This document shows positions 1 through 7,973 of a DNA stretch of 64,000 nucleotides, one piece after another. The position numbers were made by a program, and so were the translations under genes. The notes under the pieces are model-generated. The model did no database searches, was not told the DNA's origin, and saw only the letters and a list, made by a program, of their open reading frames with translations. The stretch is from Ruegeria sp. THAF33 (lineage in GTDB: Bacteria; Pseudomonadota; Alphaproteobacteria; Rhodobacterales; Rhodobacteraceae). Position 1 is the first letter of the stretch; every line of letters starts with the position of its first letter. The stretch lies in the NCBI RefSeq assembly GCF_009363615.1, contig NZ_CP045384.1, positions 1,176,501-1,240,500 on the forward strand, written 5' to 3'.

Positions 1-309
1 GGGTTCATCTTCCGGCAGGGCCAACAAAGCCTCGATCTTGTTGCCATATGGGTAGCTTTCGCCAAAAACATGCGAGTCGAAGGGCAGGATTTCGGCATCT
101 AGCTGTTTCAGGGCTTTCAGAACGTCTTCGTCCTGGATGCCGGGGTTGTGGGTCCAGCGCGGGCCCGGGTTGGGTGTGGCGACAAACAGCCGGCCTTTGA
201 ACCCGGGCGAACAATGGCGAAGCGAGGCCGCGAACAACAGGGCCTCATATTGCAGGCGGTTGTTTTGCCCGACAACCGCGATGTTGAATTTCCGAGAACT
301 TGCCTGCAT
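1..309 (-). CDS. Partial CDS, N-terminal part of an unrecognised protein
   Basis: An open frame reads leftward from an ATG at 309 and runs off the window edge with no stop, giving about 103 residues. The start reads MQASSRKFNIAVVGQNN and a later stretch reads FDSHVFGESYPYGNKIEALL. The N-terminus has the hydrophobic beta-strand look of an alpha/beta fold, and the NKIEALL stretch would suit a nucleotide-sugar-type transferase, but this is only an impression and no function is assigned. Codon use is typical of the neighbouring genes. It is transcribed away from the preT operon, so 310-751 is a divergent promoter region. Confidence 0.55.
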   Translation of the reverse strand, partial: MQASSRKFNIAVVGQNNRLQYEALLFAASLRHCSPGFKGRLFVATPNPGPRWTHNPGIQDEDVLKALKQLDAEILPFDSHVFGESYPYGNKIEALLALPEDEP

Positions 310-626
310 CTATGCCCATTCCTGAAAGCTGCCGGAACCGGCACCCTTTGATCCGGGTTACAGCAAGCGGGGTGGGGCGTCAAAAGCCGAAAGTTTGATT
401 TCTTGTTATCTATGGCATTCCTCTCATCGCGCCGAGGAAGGGCTCAGCAAGGTCATTTCGCGGATTTTCCGAGGTTGGCCCGGTTCATGTCGAAAGGTGA
501 AATCGGTGGCGTGCGATGCTCACAGAACCTTGTTTGCCAATCCCCGCACATCCCTTTCTTGGCCAAATCCTGCCTTTGGACCCAATGTTTCAACGCTTTT
601 CATGCTTAATCCGCGGGCGAAGTGCC

Positions 627-646
627 CAAAAACACAGTTGTTTTTG
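627..646. repeat. Inverted repeat upstream of preT
   Basis: CAAAAACA and TGTTTTTG form an 8-bp perfect inverted repeat around CAGT. It lies just upstream of the RutR-like box. It could be a second operator or a weak hairpin; nothing else supports a function. Confidence 0.4.
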
Positions 647-662
647 CAAGGCTTTTCATTTT

Positions 663-678
663 TTGACCATTTGGCAAA
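663..678. promoter_or_regulatory. RutR-like operator ahead of preT
   Basis: TTGACCATTTGGCAAA matches 12 of the 14 defined positions of the published RutR consensus TTGACCA-NN-TGGTCAA, with an intact left half-site. It lies 74 bases before the chosen preT start. A perfect copy is at 5055-5070 beside the RutR-type gene, which makes this site credible as part of the same regulon. Function is inferred from sequence only. Confidence 0.6.
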
Positions 679-751
679 TTTTACCAATTGATAAAAAATT
701 TATTTGTGGCAAGCTGAGAGCATAACAAACATATCTACAGGGAGTAGAGTG

Positions 752-2086
752 ATGGCACAGGGCCAGATGGCACCCGGTATCGTAGCCGGGCGGCTTTCAA
801 GCGATGAGCTGACCTCGAATTTCACCGATCTGCACCCGCCGCTTGCGCAGCATGAGGCCGCAGTAGCCGCAGATCGCTGTTATTTCTGCTATGACGCGCC
901 ATGCGTGACGGCCTGTCCAACGGATATCGATATCCCGTTGTTCATTCGCCAGATTCAAGCCGGTCAACCGCAATCAGCAGGGCGCACGATTCTGGAACAG
1001 AATATTCTGGGCGGAATGTGCGCTCGGGTCTGTCCAACCGAAACGCTGTGCGAAGAGGCCTGCGTTCGCGAGGCCGCCGAAGGCAAACCGGTTGAGATCG
1101 GGCGCCTGCAACGTTTCGCCACCGATGAAATCATGGCCTCGGGTGTGCATCCGTTTGAACGTGCGCCTTCGACCGGCAAGACAGTTGCCGTTGTGGGGGC
1201 CGGGCCTGCGGGTCTGGCCTGTGCCCATCGGCTGGCGATGCTGGGCCATGACGTGGTGATCCACGAAAGCAAGCTCAAACCCGGCGGCCTGAATGAATAT
1301 GGTATCGCGGCCTATAAATCGACCAACGATTTTGCACAGGCCGAGGTGGACTGGCTGCTGAAAATCGGAGGGATTGCAATCGAGACCGGTTCGGTTTTGG
1401 GCGAAAGCATCTCATTGGATGGGCTGGTCGAAAACTACGACGCGGTGTTTCTGTCCATCGGTCTTGCCGGTGTCAACGCCTTGCGTGCAGGCGGCGTCGA
1501 CAAGGACGGTGTGCGGGCCGCGGTCGATTTCATATCGGACGTGCGGCAGGCCAGCGACCTTGCCGATCTGCCCGTTGGACGGAATGTGGTCGTCATCGGC
1601 GGGGGCATGACGGCTGTGGATGCCGCCGTGAAATCCAAGCTTCTGGGCGCCGAAAACGTCACGATTGCCTATCGCCGCGGCCGGGATGCCATGGGGGCCA
1701 GCCGGTACGAGCAGGACCTGGCAGCGTCGCATGGCGTTCGGATCATGACCAATGTTCAGCCGGTGGCCATCCACGGCAATGGTACCGCGACCGAGATCGA
1801 GCTGGAATATACATCCAGCCAGAACGGTCAGCTCATCGGCACCGGAGAAACGATCCGCTTGCAGGCCGATCAGGTTCTCAAGGCCATTGGACAGACCTTG
1901 GAGGGCGCGCCCGAAGGCCTGACGCTGGATGGCAACAAGATCGCCGTCAGCGGCGCTGGCCGAACCTCCTTGGCTGGTGTCTGGGCCGGCGGTGACTGCG
2001 CTGCGGGCGGCGAAGATTTGACCGTAACGGCCGTTGCCGAAGGTCGGGACGCAGCGATGGACATCCACGCAACGCTCGTTTCGTGA
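752..2086 (+). CDS. preT: NAD-dependent dihydropyrimidine dehydrogenase subunit PreT
   Basis: Electron-input subunit of the bacterial dihydropyrimidine dehydrogenase, which with PreA reduces uracil and thymine to dihydropyrimidines using NAD(P)H in the cytoplasm. The 444-residue protein has an N-terminal Fe-S domain like the glutamate synthase small subunit (C43, C46, C51, C55, then CARVCP and CEEAC), followed by a pyridine nucleotide-disulfide reductase domain with VVGAGPAGLACAHRL and a second dinucleotide fold VVVIGGGMTAVDAA. The ATG at 752 follows GGGAG; an in-frame extension to 704 would run into the promoter region. It heads an operon with a methyltransferase and preA, probably controlled through the RutR-like box at 663-678. 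Confidence 0.92.
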   Translation: MAQGQMAPGIVAGRLSSDELTSNFTDLHPPLAQHEAAVAADRCYFCYDAPCVTACPTDIDIPLFIRQIQAGQPQSAGRTILEQNILGGMCARVCPTETLCEEACVREAAEGKPVEIGRLQRFATDEIMASGVHPFERAPSTGKTVAVVGAGPAGLACAHRLAMLGHDVVIHESKLKPGGLNEYGIAAYKSTNDFAQAEVDWLLKIGGIAIETGSVLGESISLDGLVENYDAVFLSIGLAGVNALRAGGVDKDGVRAAVDFISDVRQASDLADLPVGRNVVVIGGGMTAVDAAVKSKLLGAENVTIAYRRGRDAMGASRYEQDLAASHGVRIMTNVQPVAIHGNGTATEIELEYTSSQNGQLIGTGETIRLQADQVLKAIGQTLEGAPEGLTLDGNKIAVSGAGRTSLAGVWAGGDCAAGGEDLTVTAVAEGRDAAMDIHATLVS

Positions 2087-2132
2087 TAGGGTGGGGTATT
2101 CACCCCATTCCTTTCGCTGCTGAGGTATTCCC

Positions 2133-2969
2133 ATGTCCCAGATCGAACAAGCCGTTGCTCAACACTATACCACCGGTGCACTGACCGAACGCGTCCGCGC
2201 GGCGCTTGAGGCCAGCGGCATCGACCCGGATGCGGCCACGGTCGCTGATCTGAAGGCGGGGGATGAATTCCATACAGGCGGCGTTCTTGCGACCGACAAC
2301 CTGTTTGCGCAACTTTCCCCGACCCATGCGACACGCGTTCTGGATGTCGGATGCGGTATCGGAGGCACATCCCGGTACATAGTGGACAAATATGACTCAA
2401 CGGTGACAGGGGTCGATCTGACGCCCGAGTTCGTGGAAACCGCAACTGCGCTCAGCGATCTGGTCGGACATTCCGAAAAGACCAGCTTTCACGTTGGCAG
2501 TGCTCTGGACATGCCTGTGCCGGATGCCGGGTTCGACCTTGCCGTCATGATGCATGTGGGCATGAATATCGAAGACAAAGCGGGGCTGTTTGCGGAAGTG
2601 TCACGTGTTCTGGCCACCGGTGGCACCTTTGCCCTGTTCGACGTCATGGGCGGAGAGGTGGATGAGCCGCTGGATTTTCCGCTTCCCTGGTCCACTTTGC
2701 CGGAAACCTCCTTTGTTCACGCGCCGGAGGTATACAAAGACGCCGCGGCCGCGGCTGGTCTTGAGCTGGTTGCCGAAACAGACCGCACTGCGTTTGCGAT
2801 CCAGTTCTTCGAAGACGTGTTTGCCAAGATAGCCGAGACCGGACCAGCGCCGCTGGGAATCCACCTGATGATGGGCGAAACGGCGCCCGAAAAGTTCCAA
2901 AACTACGTCAAAAACCTCAAGGCCGGGCGTATTCGCCCGACCGAAATGATATTCAAAAAAACCGGCTGA
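2133..2969 (+). CDS. Class I SAM-dependent methyltransferase in the pyrimidine operon
   Basis: A 278-residue cytosolic methyltransferase. Motif I, VLDVGCGIGGTS (about 69-80), and the acidic strand end VTGVDLTPEF (about 91-100) define a Rossmann-type AdoMet site. The family resembles small-molecule methyltransferases such as tocopherol, sterol or sarcosine types rather than nucleic acid enzymes. GAGG precedes the ATG. It lies between preT and preA with gaps of 46 and 18 bases on the same strand, so it is very likely co-transcribed with them. No methylation step is known in the reductive pyrimidine pathway, so its substrate is unknown; methylated pyrimidines or a detoxification role are possible. 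Confidence 0.85.
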   Translation: MSQIEQAVAQHYTTGALTERVRAALEASGIDPDAATVADLKAGDEFHTGGVLATDNLFAQLSPTHATRVLDVGCGIGGTSRYIVDKYDSTVTGVDLTPEFVETATALSDLVGHSEKTSFHVGSALDMPVPDAGFDLAVMMHVGMNIEDKAGLFAEVSRVLATGGTFALFDVMGGEVDEPLDFPLPWSTLPETSFVHAPEVYKDAAAAAGLELVAETDRTAFAIQFFEDVFAKIAETGPAPLGIHLMMGETAPEKFQNYVKNLKAGRIRPTEMIFKKTG

Positions 2970-2987
2970 GCCGGGAAGGGAGAAGCC

Positions 2988-4292
2988 ATGGCCGATCTGA
3001 CGACAAACTTTCTGGGTATTTCCAGCCCCAACCCGTTCTGGCTGGCCTCTGCGCCGCCGACGGACAAGGAATACAATGTGCGCCGTGCATTTGAGGCCGG
3101 GTGGGGCGGGGTTGTCTGGAAAACGCTGGGCGCCGAAGGACCTCCGGTTGTGAACGTGAATGGCCCGCGCTATGGCGCAATCTACGGGGCCGACCGCCGT
3201 TTGCTGGGCCTGAACAATATCGAGCTGATCACGGATCGCCCTCTCGAAGTGAACCTCGAGGAAATGGCGCGGGTCAAATCCGATTACCCGGATCGCGCCT
3301 TGATCGCGTCGATCATGGTTCCGTGCGAGGAAGAAGCATGGAAGGCCATTCTGCCACGCGTGGCAGAAACCGGTGCGGACGGGATCGAGCTGAACTTCGG
3401 CTGCCCTCATGGGATGAGCGAACGCGGCATGGGCTCGGCCGTGGGGCAGGTTCCGGAATATATCGAGATGGTCACGCGCTGGTGCAAACAGTATTACGAC
3501 CGCCCGGTCATCGTTAAGCTTACGCCGAACATCACTGACATCCGCAAACCGGCTGCGGCAGCCAGAAACGGTGGCGCGGATGCGGTGTCGCTGATCAACA
3601 CCATCAATTCGATCACCAGCGTCAATCTGGACACGTTCAGCCCTGAACCGTCCATTGACGGCAAAGGCAGCCACGGTGGGTATTGCGGCCCCGCCGTCAA
3701 GCCCATTGCATTGTCGATGGTGTCCGAGATCGCGCGGGCCGAGGCGACGCGGGGCCTGCCGATTTCCGGCATCGGCGGCGTCACCACTTGGCGTGACGCG
3801 GCCGAGTTCATCTCGTTGGGTTGCGGCAACGTTCAGGTGTGCACCGCTGCGATGACTTATGGCTTCAAGATCATCGACGAACTGACGGCAGGGCTGTCGG
3901 AATGGATGGATGAGAAGGGTTATTCCAGCATAGATGAAGTGATCGGACGTGCGGTGCCCAATGTCACCGACTGGCAGTATCTGAACCTCAACTACGTCGC
4001 CAAGGCGAAGATCAATCAGGATCAGTGCATCAAGTGTGGCCGGTGTTATGCGGCCTGCGAAGACACCAGCCACCAGGCGATTTCCATGTCCGAGGACCGC
4101 GTCTTTGAGGTGATGGATGACGAATGCGTCGCCTGCAACCTCTGCGTCGATGTTTGTCCGATCGAAGGCTGCATCGATATGGTGCCGATGGCAGCGGGCG
4201 AGGTTGATCCCCGGACCGGAAAAGAAGTTCAGCCAACCTATGCGAACTGGACGACGCATCCGAACAACCCGATGGCCAAGGCGGCCGAATGA
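2988..4292 (+). CDS. preA: NAD-dependent dihydropyrimidine dehydrogenase subunit PreA
   Basis: Catalytic FMN subunit of dihydropyrimidine dehydrogenase: pyrimidine reduction to 5,6-dihydropyrimidine. Residues about 1-330 form a dihydroorotate-dehydrogenase-like TIM barrel with NFGCPHGMSERGMG, KLTPNITDI and ISGIGGVTTWRDA. The C-terminal ferredoxin domain has two CxxCxxCxxxC motifs (C347/350/353/357 and about C380/383/386/390). A strong GGGAGAAG precedes the ATG. In the flexible substrate loop the residue aligned with the mammalian catalytic cysteine (MGLACGQ) is valine here (MGSAVGQ); I believe bacterial homologues often read AVGQ, but this needs alignment. Last gene of its operon, followed by a strong terminator. 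Confidence 0.93.
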   Translation: MADLTTNFLGISSPNPFWLASAPPTDKEYNVRRAFEAGWGGVVWKTLGAEGPPVVNVNGPRYGAIYGADRRLLGLNNIELITDRPLEVNLEEMARVKSDYPDRALIASIMVPCEEEAWKAILPRVAETGADGIELNFGCPHGMSERGMGSAVGQVPEYIEMVTRWCKQYYDRPVIVKLTPNITDIRKPAAAARNGGADAVSLINTINSITSVNLDTFSPEPSIDGKGSHGGYCGPAVKPIALSMVSEIARAEATRGLPISGIGGVTTWRDAAEFISLGCGNVQVCTAAMTYGFKIIDELTAGLSEWMDEKGYSSIDEVIGRAVPNVTDWQYLNLNYVAKAKINQDQCIKCGRCYAACEDTSHQAISMSEDRVFEVMDDECVACNLCVDVCPIEGCIDMVPMAAGEVDPRTGKEVQPTYANWTTHPNNPMAKAAE

Positions 4293-4311
4293 GGGGATTG
4301 CGACAGATCGT

Positions 4312-4340
4312 AAAGGGGCCGTTTTTTCGGCCCCTTTTTT
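4312..4340. terminator. Rho-independent terminator between preA and rutR
   Basis: AAAGGGGCCG, a loop of six T, and CGGCCCCTTT form a 10-bp stem followed by a T run. The A run on the other arm lets it work in both directions, and the convergent rutR frame ends on its edge at 4340. Confidence 0.9.
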
Positions 4341-4948
4341 CAGGGGCTCAGAAGTTTGCGGTACAACGTGTCAACAAAAGTTTCTGCGCCCTCGAACGGA
4401 TCTTCGTTGCCCAGAATTGCACGAACCTGAACATCGAAATCTGCATAGTGCTGCGTCAAGGCCCAGATCGAAAACACCAGGTGGTAGGGGTGCACCCGCG
4501 CGATTTTTCCCTGATCCATCCAGCCGGTAAGGATCGTGACCTTTTCGTCGACCAGTGTCTTGAGGTCATTGGACAATGCATCGTGAATACGCGGCGCGCC
4601 CTGTACAAGCTCGTTGGCAAAAAGGCGGCTTTCCCGTGGTAGCTCCTGACTCATCTGCAACTTGCGCCGAATGTATGCCAGGATTTCCTCCATCGGATCG
4701 CCATTGGCGTCCAGATCATGCAGCGGAGCCAGCCAGGTATCCAGCAGGCCGGACAGCAATTCAGTATGGATCGCTTCTTTTGATGGGAAATAGTACAGCA
4801 GGTTCGGCTTGCTCAGACCTGCTTCTGCCGCGATCTGGTCTACGGTTGCGCCGCGAAACCCGTGGGCTGAAAACACGTTCAGAGCGGCCTCTAGAATCGC
4901 GGCGCGGTTCTTTTTCTGAATACGGGTTGGTGCGCGGTCTTTTGGCAT
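4340..4948 (-). CDS. rutR: RutR-type TetR family regulator of pyrimidine use
   Basis: TetR-family repressor, 202 residues. The N-terminal helix-turn-helix covers about residues 10-60 (ILEAALNVFSAHGF, TVDQIAAEAGLSKPNLLYYF), followed by the helical ligand domain that in RutR binds uracil or thymine and releases DNA. The ATG at 4948 starts MPKDRAPTRIQKK, which fits RutR N-termini; upstream in-frame codons lie in the promoter. The gene is divergent from the pyrimidine hydrolase operon, and the shared 172-base region contains a perfect RutR operator, so autoregulation and control of both pyrimidine operons are likely. Ligand and targets are inferred from family and context. Confidence 0.88.
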   Translation of the reverse strand: MPKDRAPTRIQKKNRAAILEAALNVFSAHGFRGATVDQIAAEAGLSKPNLLYYFPSKEAIHTELLSGLLDTWLAPLHDLDANGDPMEEILAYIRRKLQMSQELPRESRLFANELVQGAPRIHDALSNDLKTLVDEKVTILTGWMDQGKIARVHPYHLVFSIWALTQHYADFDVQVRAILGNEDPFEGAETFVDTLYRKLLSP

Positions 4949-5022
4949 GTTTTCAGCGTGTCTCTTTTTTCGTCGAACAGGTGCGGGACGTACTGAAAAT
5001 TTCAGCTGAACCGCGCAAATTC

Positions 5023-5051
5023 TTGACTGATACCGAACCCGTGATAGCGTG
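5023..5051 (+). promoter_or_regulatory. Candidate promoter of the hydrolase-transport operon
   Basis: TTGACT at 5023-5028 is a good -35 element. The -10 element is weak (TAGCGT at 5045-5050, spacing 16). The RutR operator starts four bases downstream, so a bound repressor would cover the transcription start. Confidence 0.4.
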
Positions 5052-5054
5052 AGT

Positions 5055-5070
5055 TTGACCATATGGTCAA
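5055..5070. promoter_or_regulatory. Perfect RutR operator
   Basis: TTGACCATATGGTCAA is a full 16-base palindrome that matches the RutR consensus TTGACCA-NN-TGGTCAA at every defined position. It lies between rutR (start 4948) and the hydrolase gene (start 5121), which is the expected position for autorepression and repression of the divergent catabolic operon. Confidence 0.9.
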
Positions 5071-5120
5071 ATCAAGACATCAAAAGCGAGCCAACTCGCC
5101 AGCAAACAGGGAAGATGAAC

Positions 5121-6371
5121 ATGGCAGCTCCGGCGCAGAATCTCAGGATCAATGGCGACAGGTTGTGGGACAGCCTGATGGAGATGGCCAAGATCGGCCC
5201 GGGTGTCGCTGGTGGCAACAATCGCCAGACCTTGACGGATGAGGACGCGGAAGGCCGCGCCTTGTTCCAGAAATGGTGCGAGGAAGCAGGGTGCACCATG
5301 GGGCTTGACCAGATGGGCAACATGTTTGCCCGCCGCGAAGGCACTGACCCGGACGCGCTGCCGGTTTACGTGGGATCGCATCTGGATACGCAGCCGACAG
5401 GCGGTAAGTTTGACGGCGTGCTGGGTGTCCTGGGAGGGCTGGAACTGATCCGGACGCTGAACGACCTGGGGATCAAGACGAAACATCCGATCGTCGCCAC
5501 CAACTGGACAAACGAAGAAGGCACGCGTTACGCGCCGGCGATGCTGTCTTCGGGCGTATTTGCCGGGATGCACACGCAAGACTGGGCATACAACCGCGAA
5601 GATGCTGAGGGCAAAAAGTTCGGGGATGAGCTGAACCGGATCGGCTGGCGTGGTGATGAAGAGGTGGGCGCCCGCAAGATGCACGCGTTCTTTGAACTGC
5701 ATATCGAACAGGGCCCGATCCTTGAAGCCGAAGGCAAGGATATCGGCGTCGTCACCCATGGTCAGGGGCTGAGCTGGACGCAGATCACGGTAACAGGCAA
5801 GGACGCGCATACCGGATCGACACCGATGCCGATGCGCAAGAATGCCGGGCTGGCCATGGCGCGGATCCTGGAGAAAGTCGACGAGATCGCATGGTCTCAT
5901 GCTCCGCATGCGGTGGGCGCGGCGGGGCATATCGATGTCTACCCGAACTCACGCAATGTGATCCCGGGCAAGGTGGTGTTTACGGTCGATTTCCGCTCGC
6001 CCGAGCTGGAGGTGATCACCGACATGGAAAACCGCCTGCGGGTGGCTGCCGAGGACATCGTTGACGAAATGGGTCTTCAGATCGAATTCGAGAAAGTCGG
6101 CGGGTTCGATCCGGTGAAATTTGACGATGCTTGCGTATCGGCCGTGCGAAACGCAGCCGAACGGCTGGGCTATTCGCACACTGATATCATCTCGGGCGCG
6201 GGGCATGATGCCTGCTGGATCAACCGGGTTGCGCCGACCGCGATGATCATGTGCCCCTGTGTTGACGGGCTGAGCCACAATGAAGCCGAAGAAATCAGCA
6301 AGGAATGGGCCGCAGCCGGGGCGGATGTACTGCTGCATGCCGTGGTCGAGACTGCCGAAATCGTGGAATAG
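5121..6371 (+). CDS. Zn-dependent amidohydrolase, beta-ureidopropionase type
   Basis: Third step of reductive pyrimidine breakdown: hydrolysis of N-carbamoyl-beta-alanine (or the aminoisobutyrate analogue) to the beta-amino acid, CO2 and ammonia. It belongs to the M20-like hydantoinase/carbamoylase family, 416 residues. Metal and substrate motifs are visible: GSHLDTQPTGGKFDGVLG, TNEEGTRYAP, ELHIEQGPILE, GAGHDACWINR and LSHNEAEE. The ATG at 5121 is eight bases after AGGGA; an ATG at 5115 is too close to it. The same family also includes L-carbamoylases and allantoate hydrolases, so the substrate call rests on the neighbouring dihydropyrimidinase, PreTA and RutR operator. Confidence 0.88.
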   Translation: MAAPAQNLRINGDRLWDSLMEMAKIGPGVAGGNNRQTLTDEDAEGRALFQKWCEEAGCTMGLDQMGNMFARREGTDPDALPVYVGSHLDTQPTGGKFDGVLGVLGGLELIRTLNDLGIKTKHPIVATNWTNEEGTRYAPAMLSSGVFAGMHTQDWAYNREDAEGKKFGDELNRIGWRGDEEVGARKMHAFFELHIEQGPILEAEGKDIGVVTHGQGLSWTQITVTGKDAHTGSTPMPMRKNAGLAMARILEKVDEIAWSHAPHAVGAAGHIDVYPNSRNVIPGKVVFTVDFRSPELEVITDMENRLRVAAEDIVDEMGLQIEFEKVGGFDPVKFDDACVSAVRNAAERLGYSHTDIISGAGHDACWINRVAPTAMIMCPCVDGLSHNEAEEISKEWAAAGADVLLHAVVETAEIVE

Positions 6372-6432
6372 GGGGCGCTGCCCCCGTCGCCCTAAGGGCG
6401 ACTCCCCCGGGATATTTTTGGCCAGATGAAGC
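6371..6432. repeat. Roseobacter-type extragenic palindromic repeat, single unit
   Basis: Two short hairpins, GGGGGC-GCT-GCCCCC (6371-6385) and GTCGCCC-TAA-GGGCGAC (6386-6402), are followed by CCCCCGGGATATTTTTGGCC and AGATGAAGC. The CCGGGATATTT..GGCCAGATGAAG core recurs at 42315-42339 and, inverted, at 42353-42378. It fills the gap between two genes of one operon and could modulate transcript stability or read-through. Confidence 0.75.
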
Positions 6433-6463
6433 AAGCGGCGCAGACCGCATCAGGGAGTTCAAA

Positions 6464-7918
6464 ATGAGTACTGTCATCAAAAACGGAACCGTCGTCACCG
6501 CGGATTTGACTTACAAGGCGGATGTATTGGTCGAGGGCGGCGTGATCACCGAAATCGGTATGAACCTGACGGGGGACAAGGAACTGGACGCAACCGGCTG
6601 TTTTGTGATGCCGGGCGGGATTGATCCTCATACCCATCTCGAAATGCCGTTCATGGGCACCTATTCCAGTGATGACTTTGAAAGCGGGACGCGGGCGGCC
6701 CTGGCGGGCGGTACCACCATGGTTGTCGATTTTGCACTGCCCAATCCGGGTGAAAGCCTGCTGGATGCGCTGAAACGTTGGGACAACAAGTCGACCCGGG
6801 CGAATTGTGATTATTCGTTCCATATGGCGGTGACCTGGTGGGGGGAACAGGTGTTCGACGACATAAAAACCGTGATCGAGACGCGCGGTATCAACACCTT
6901 CAAGCATTTCATGGCCTACAAGGGCGCGCTGATGGTGAATGATGATGAGCTGTTCGCCTCGTTCAAGCGTCTTGCCGAGCTTGGCGGTACCGCCCTGGTG
7001 CATGCCGAGAATGGGGATGTGGTGGCAGAACTGAGTGCCAAGCTGCTTGCTGAAGGCAATACCGGCCCCGAGGCACATGCGTATTCGCGCCCGCCGCAGG
7101 TGGAAGGTGAAGCCACCAATCGGGCGATCATGATCGCGGACATGGCGGGTGTCCCGCTGTATGTTGTACACACCTCGTGCGAAGAGGCGCACGAAGCCAT
7201 CCGCCGGGCAAAAATGCAGGGTAAACGGGTGTGGGGAGAGCCCCTGATCCAGCACCTGACATTGGACGAAAGTGAATATTTCAATCAGGATTGGGACCAC
7301 GCGGCGCGACGGGTCATGAGCCCTCCCTTCCGCAACAAACAGCATCAGGACAGCCTGTGGAATGGCCTGCAATCGGGAACGCTGAGCGTGGTTGCAACCG
7401 ATCATTGCGCCTTTACAACCGAACAGAAACGCTTTGGCGTCGGGGATTTCACCAAGATCCCGAACGGCACCGGCGGGCTGGAAGACCGGATGCCGATGCT
7501 GTGGACACATGGGGTCAACACTGGGCGTCTGACGCCGAATGAATTCGTGGCTGTCACTTCAACAAACATTGCCAAGATATTGAATTGCTACCCTAAAAAG
7601 GGTGCGGTTCTGGTTGGGGCGGATGCTGATCTTGTTGTCTGGGATCCTGAGAAAAGCAAGACGATCAGCGCCGCGTCGCAGCAATCTTCGATCGACTACA
7701 ATGTGTTCGAGGGCAAAGAGGTCAAAGGTCTGCCGCGCTTTACCCTGACGCGGGGTCAGGTGGCGGTGCATGACGGTGAAATCCGGACGCAGGAAGGTCA
7801 TGGGGACTTTGTCGCGCGTGAGGCGAACACCACCGTCAACAAGGCGCTGAGCACCTGGAAAGAGCTGACCGCCCCAAGACCCGTCGAGCGGACAGGAATT
7901 CCGGCGACCGGTGTTTGA
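6464..7918 (+). CDS. hydA: Dihydropyrimidinase (D-hydantoinase family)
   Basis: Opens the ring of dihydrouracil or dihydrothymine to N-carbamoyl-beta-amino acids, linking PreTA to the upstream hydrolase. The 484-residue amidohydrolase has the first metal motif DPHTHLEMPF (H56, H58), the lysine expected to be carboxylated in FMAYKGALMV (K153), the mid-chain YVVHTS and the late metal aspartate in VATDHCAFT. CAGGGAG precedes the ATG at 6464; the frame stays open upstream into the repeat, but that extension is not protein-like. It lies 92 bases after the hydrolase gene and 55 before the transporter ATPase, in one apparent operon. Confidence 0.95.
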   Translation: MSTVIKNGTVVTADLTYKADVLVEGGVITEIGMNLTGDKELDATGCFVMPGGIDPHTHLEMPFMGTYSSDDFESGTRAALAGGTTMVVDFALPNPGESLLDALKRWDNKSTRANCDYSFHMAVTWWGEQVFDDIKTVIETRGINTFKHFMAYKGALMVNDDELFASFKRLAELGGTALVHAENGDVVAELSAKLLAEGNTGPEAHAYSRPPQVEGEATNRAIMIADMAGVPLYVVHTSCEEAHEAIRRAKMQGKRVWGEPLIQHLTLDESEYFNQDWDHAARRVMSPPFRNKQHQDSLWNGLQSGTLSVVATDHCAFTTEQKRFGVGDFTKIPNGTGGLEDRMPMLWTHGVNTGRLTPNEFVAVTSTNIAKILNCYPKKGAVLVGADADLVVWDPEKSKTISAASQQSSIDYNVFEGKEVKGLPRFTLTRGQVAVHDGEIRTQEGHGDFVAREANTTVNKALSTWKELTAPRPVERTGIPATGV

Positions 7919-7973
7919 TCAGTTGGGGCCACTTTGCTGGCGGCCCTGACACCACTCTTTTCAAGGCAATAAA

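Larger units (their letters stand above)
310..751. promoter_or_regulatory. Divergent intergenic region ahead of preT
   Basis: No convincing gene lies here; the short open frames lack ribosome binding sites and sensible composition. The right-hand third (about 640-740) is AT-rich, unlike the rest of the window, and should hold the preT promoter. It contains an 8-bp perfect inverted repeat (627-646), a RutR-like box (663-678) and an overlapping imperfect palindrome TTGGCAAATTTTACCAA (671-687). No -35/-10 pair stands out well enough to be called. Confidence 0.6.

Noticed and set aside
2601..4259. A minus-strand open frame of 552 codons opposite the methyltransferase and preA genes
   Set aside because: Shadow of preA; the translation has no fold signature.
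7913..7928. A further RutR-like site at the end of hydA
   Set aside because: TTGATCAGTTGGGGCC matches only part of the consensus and overlaps the stop codon inside an operon.
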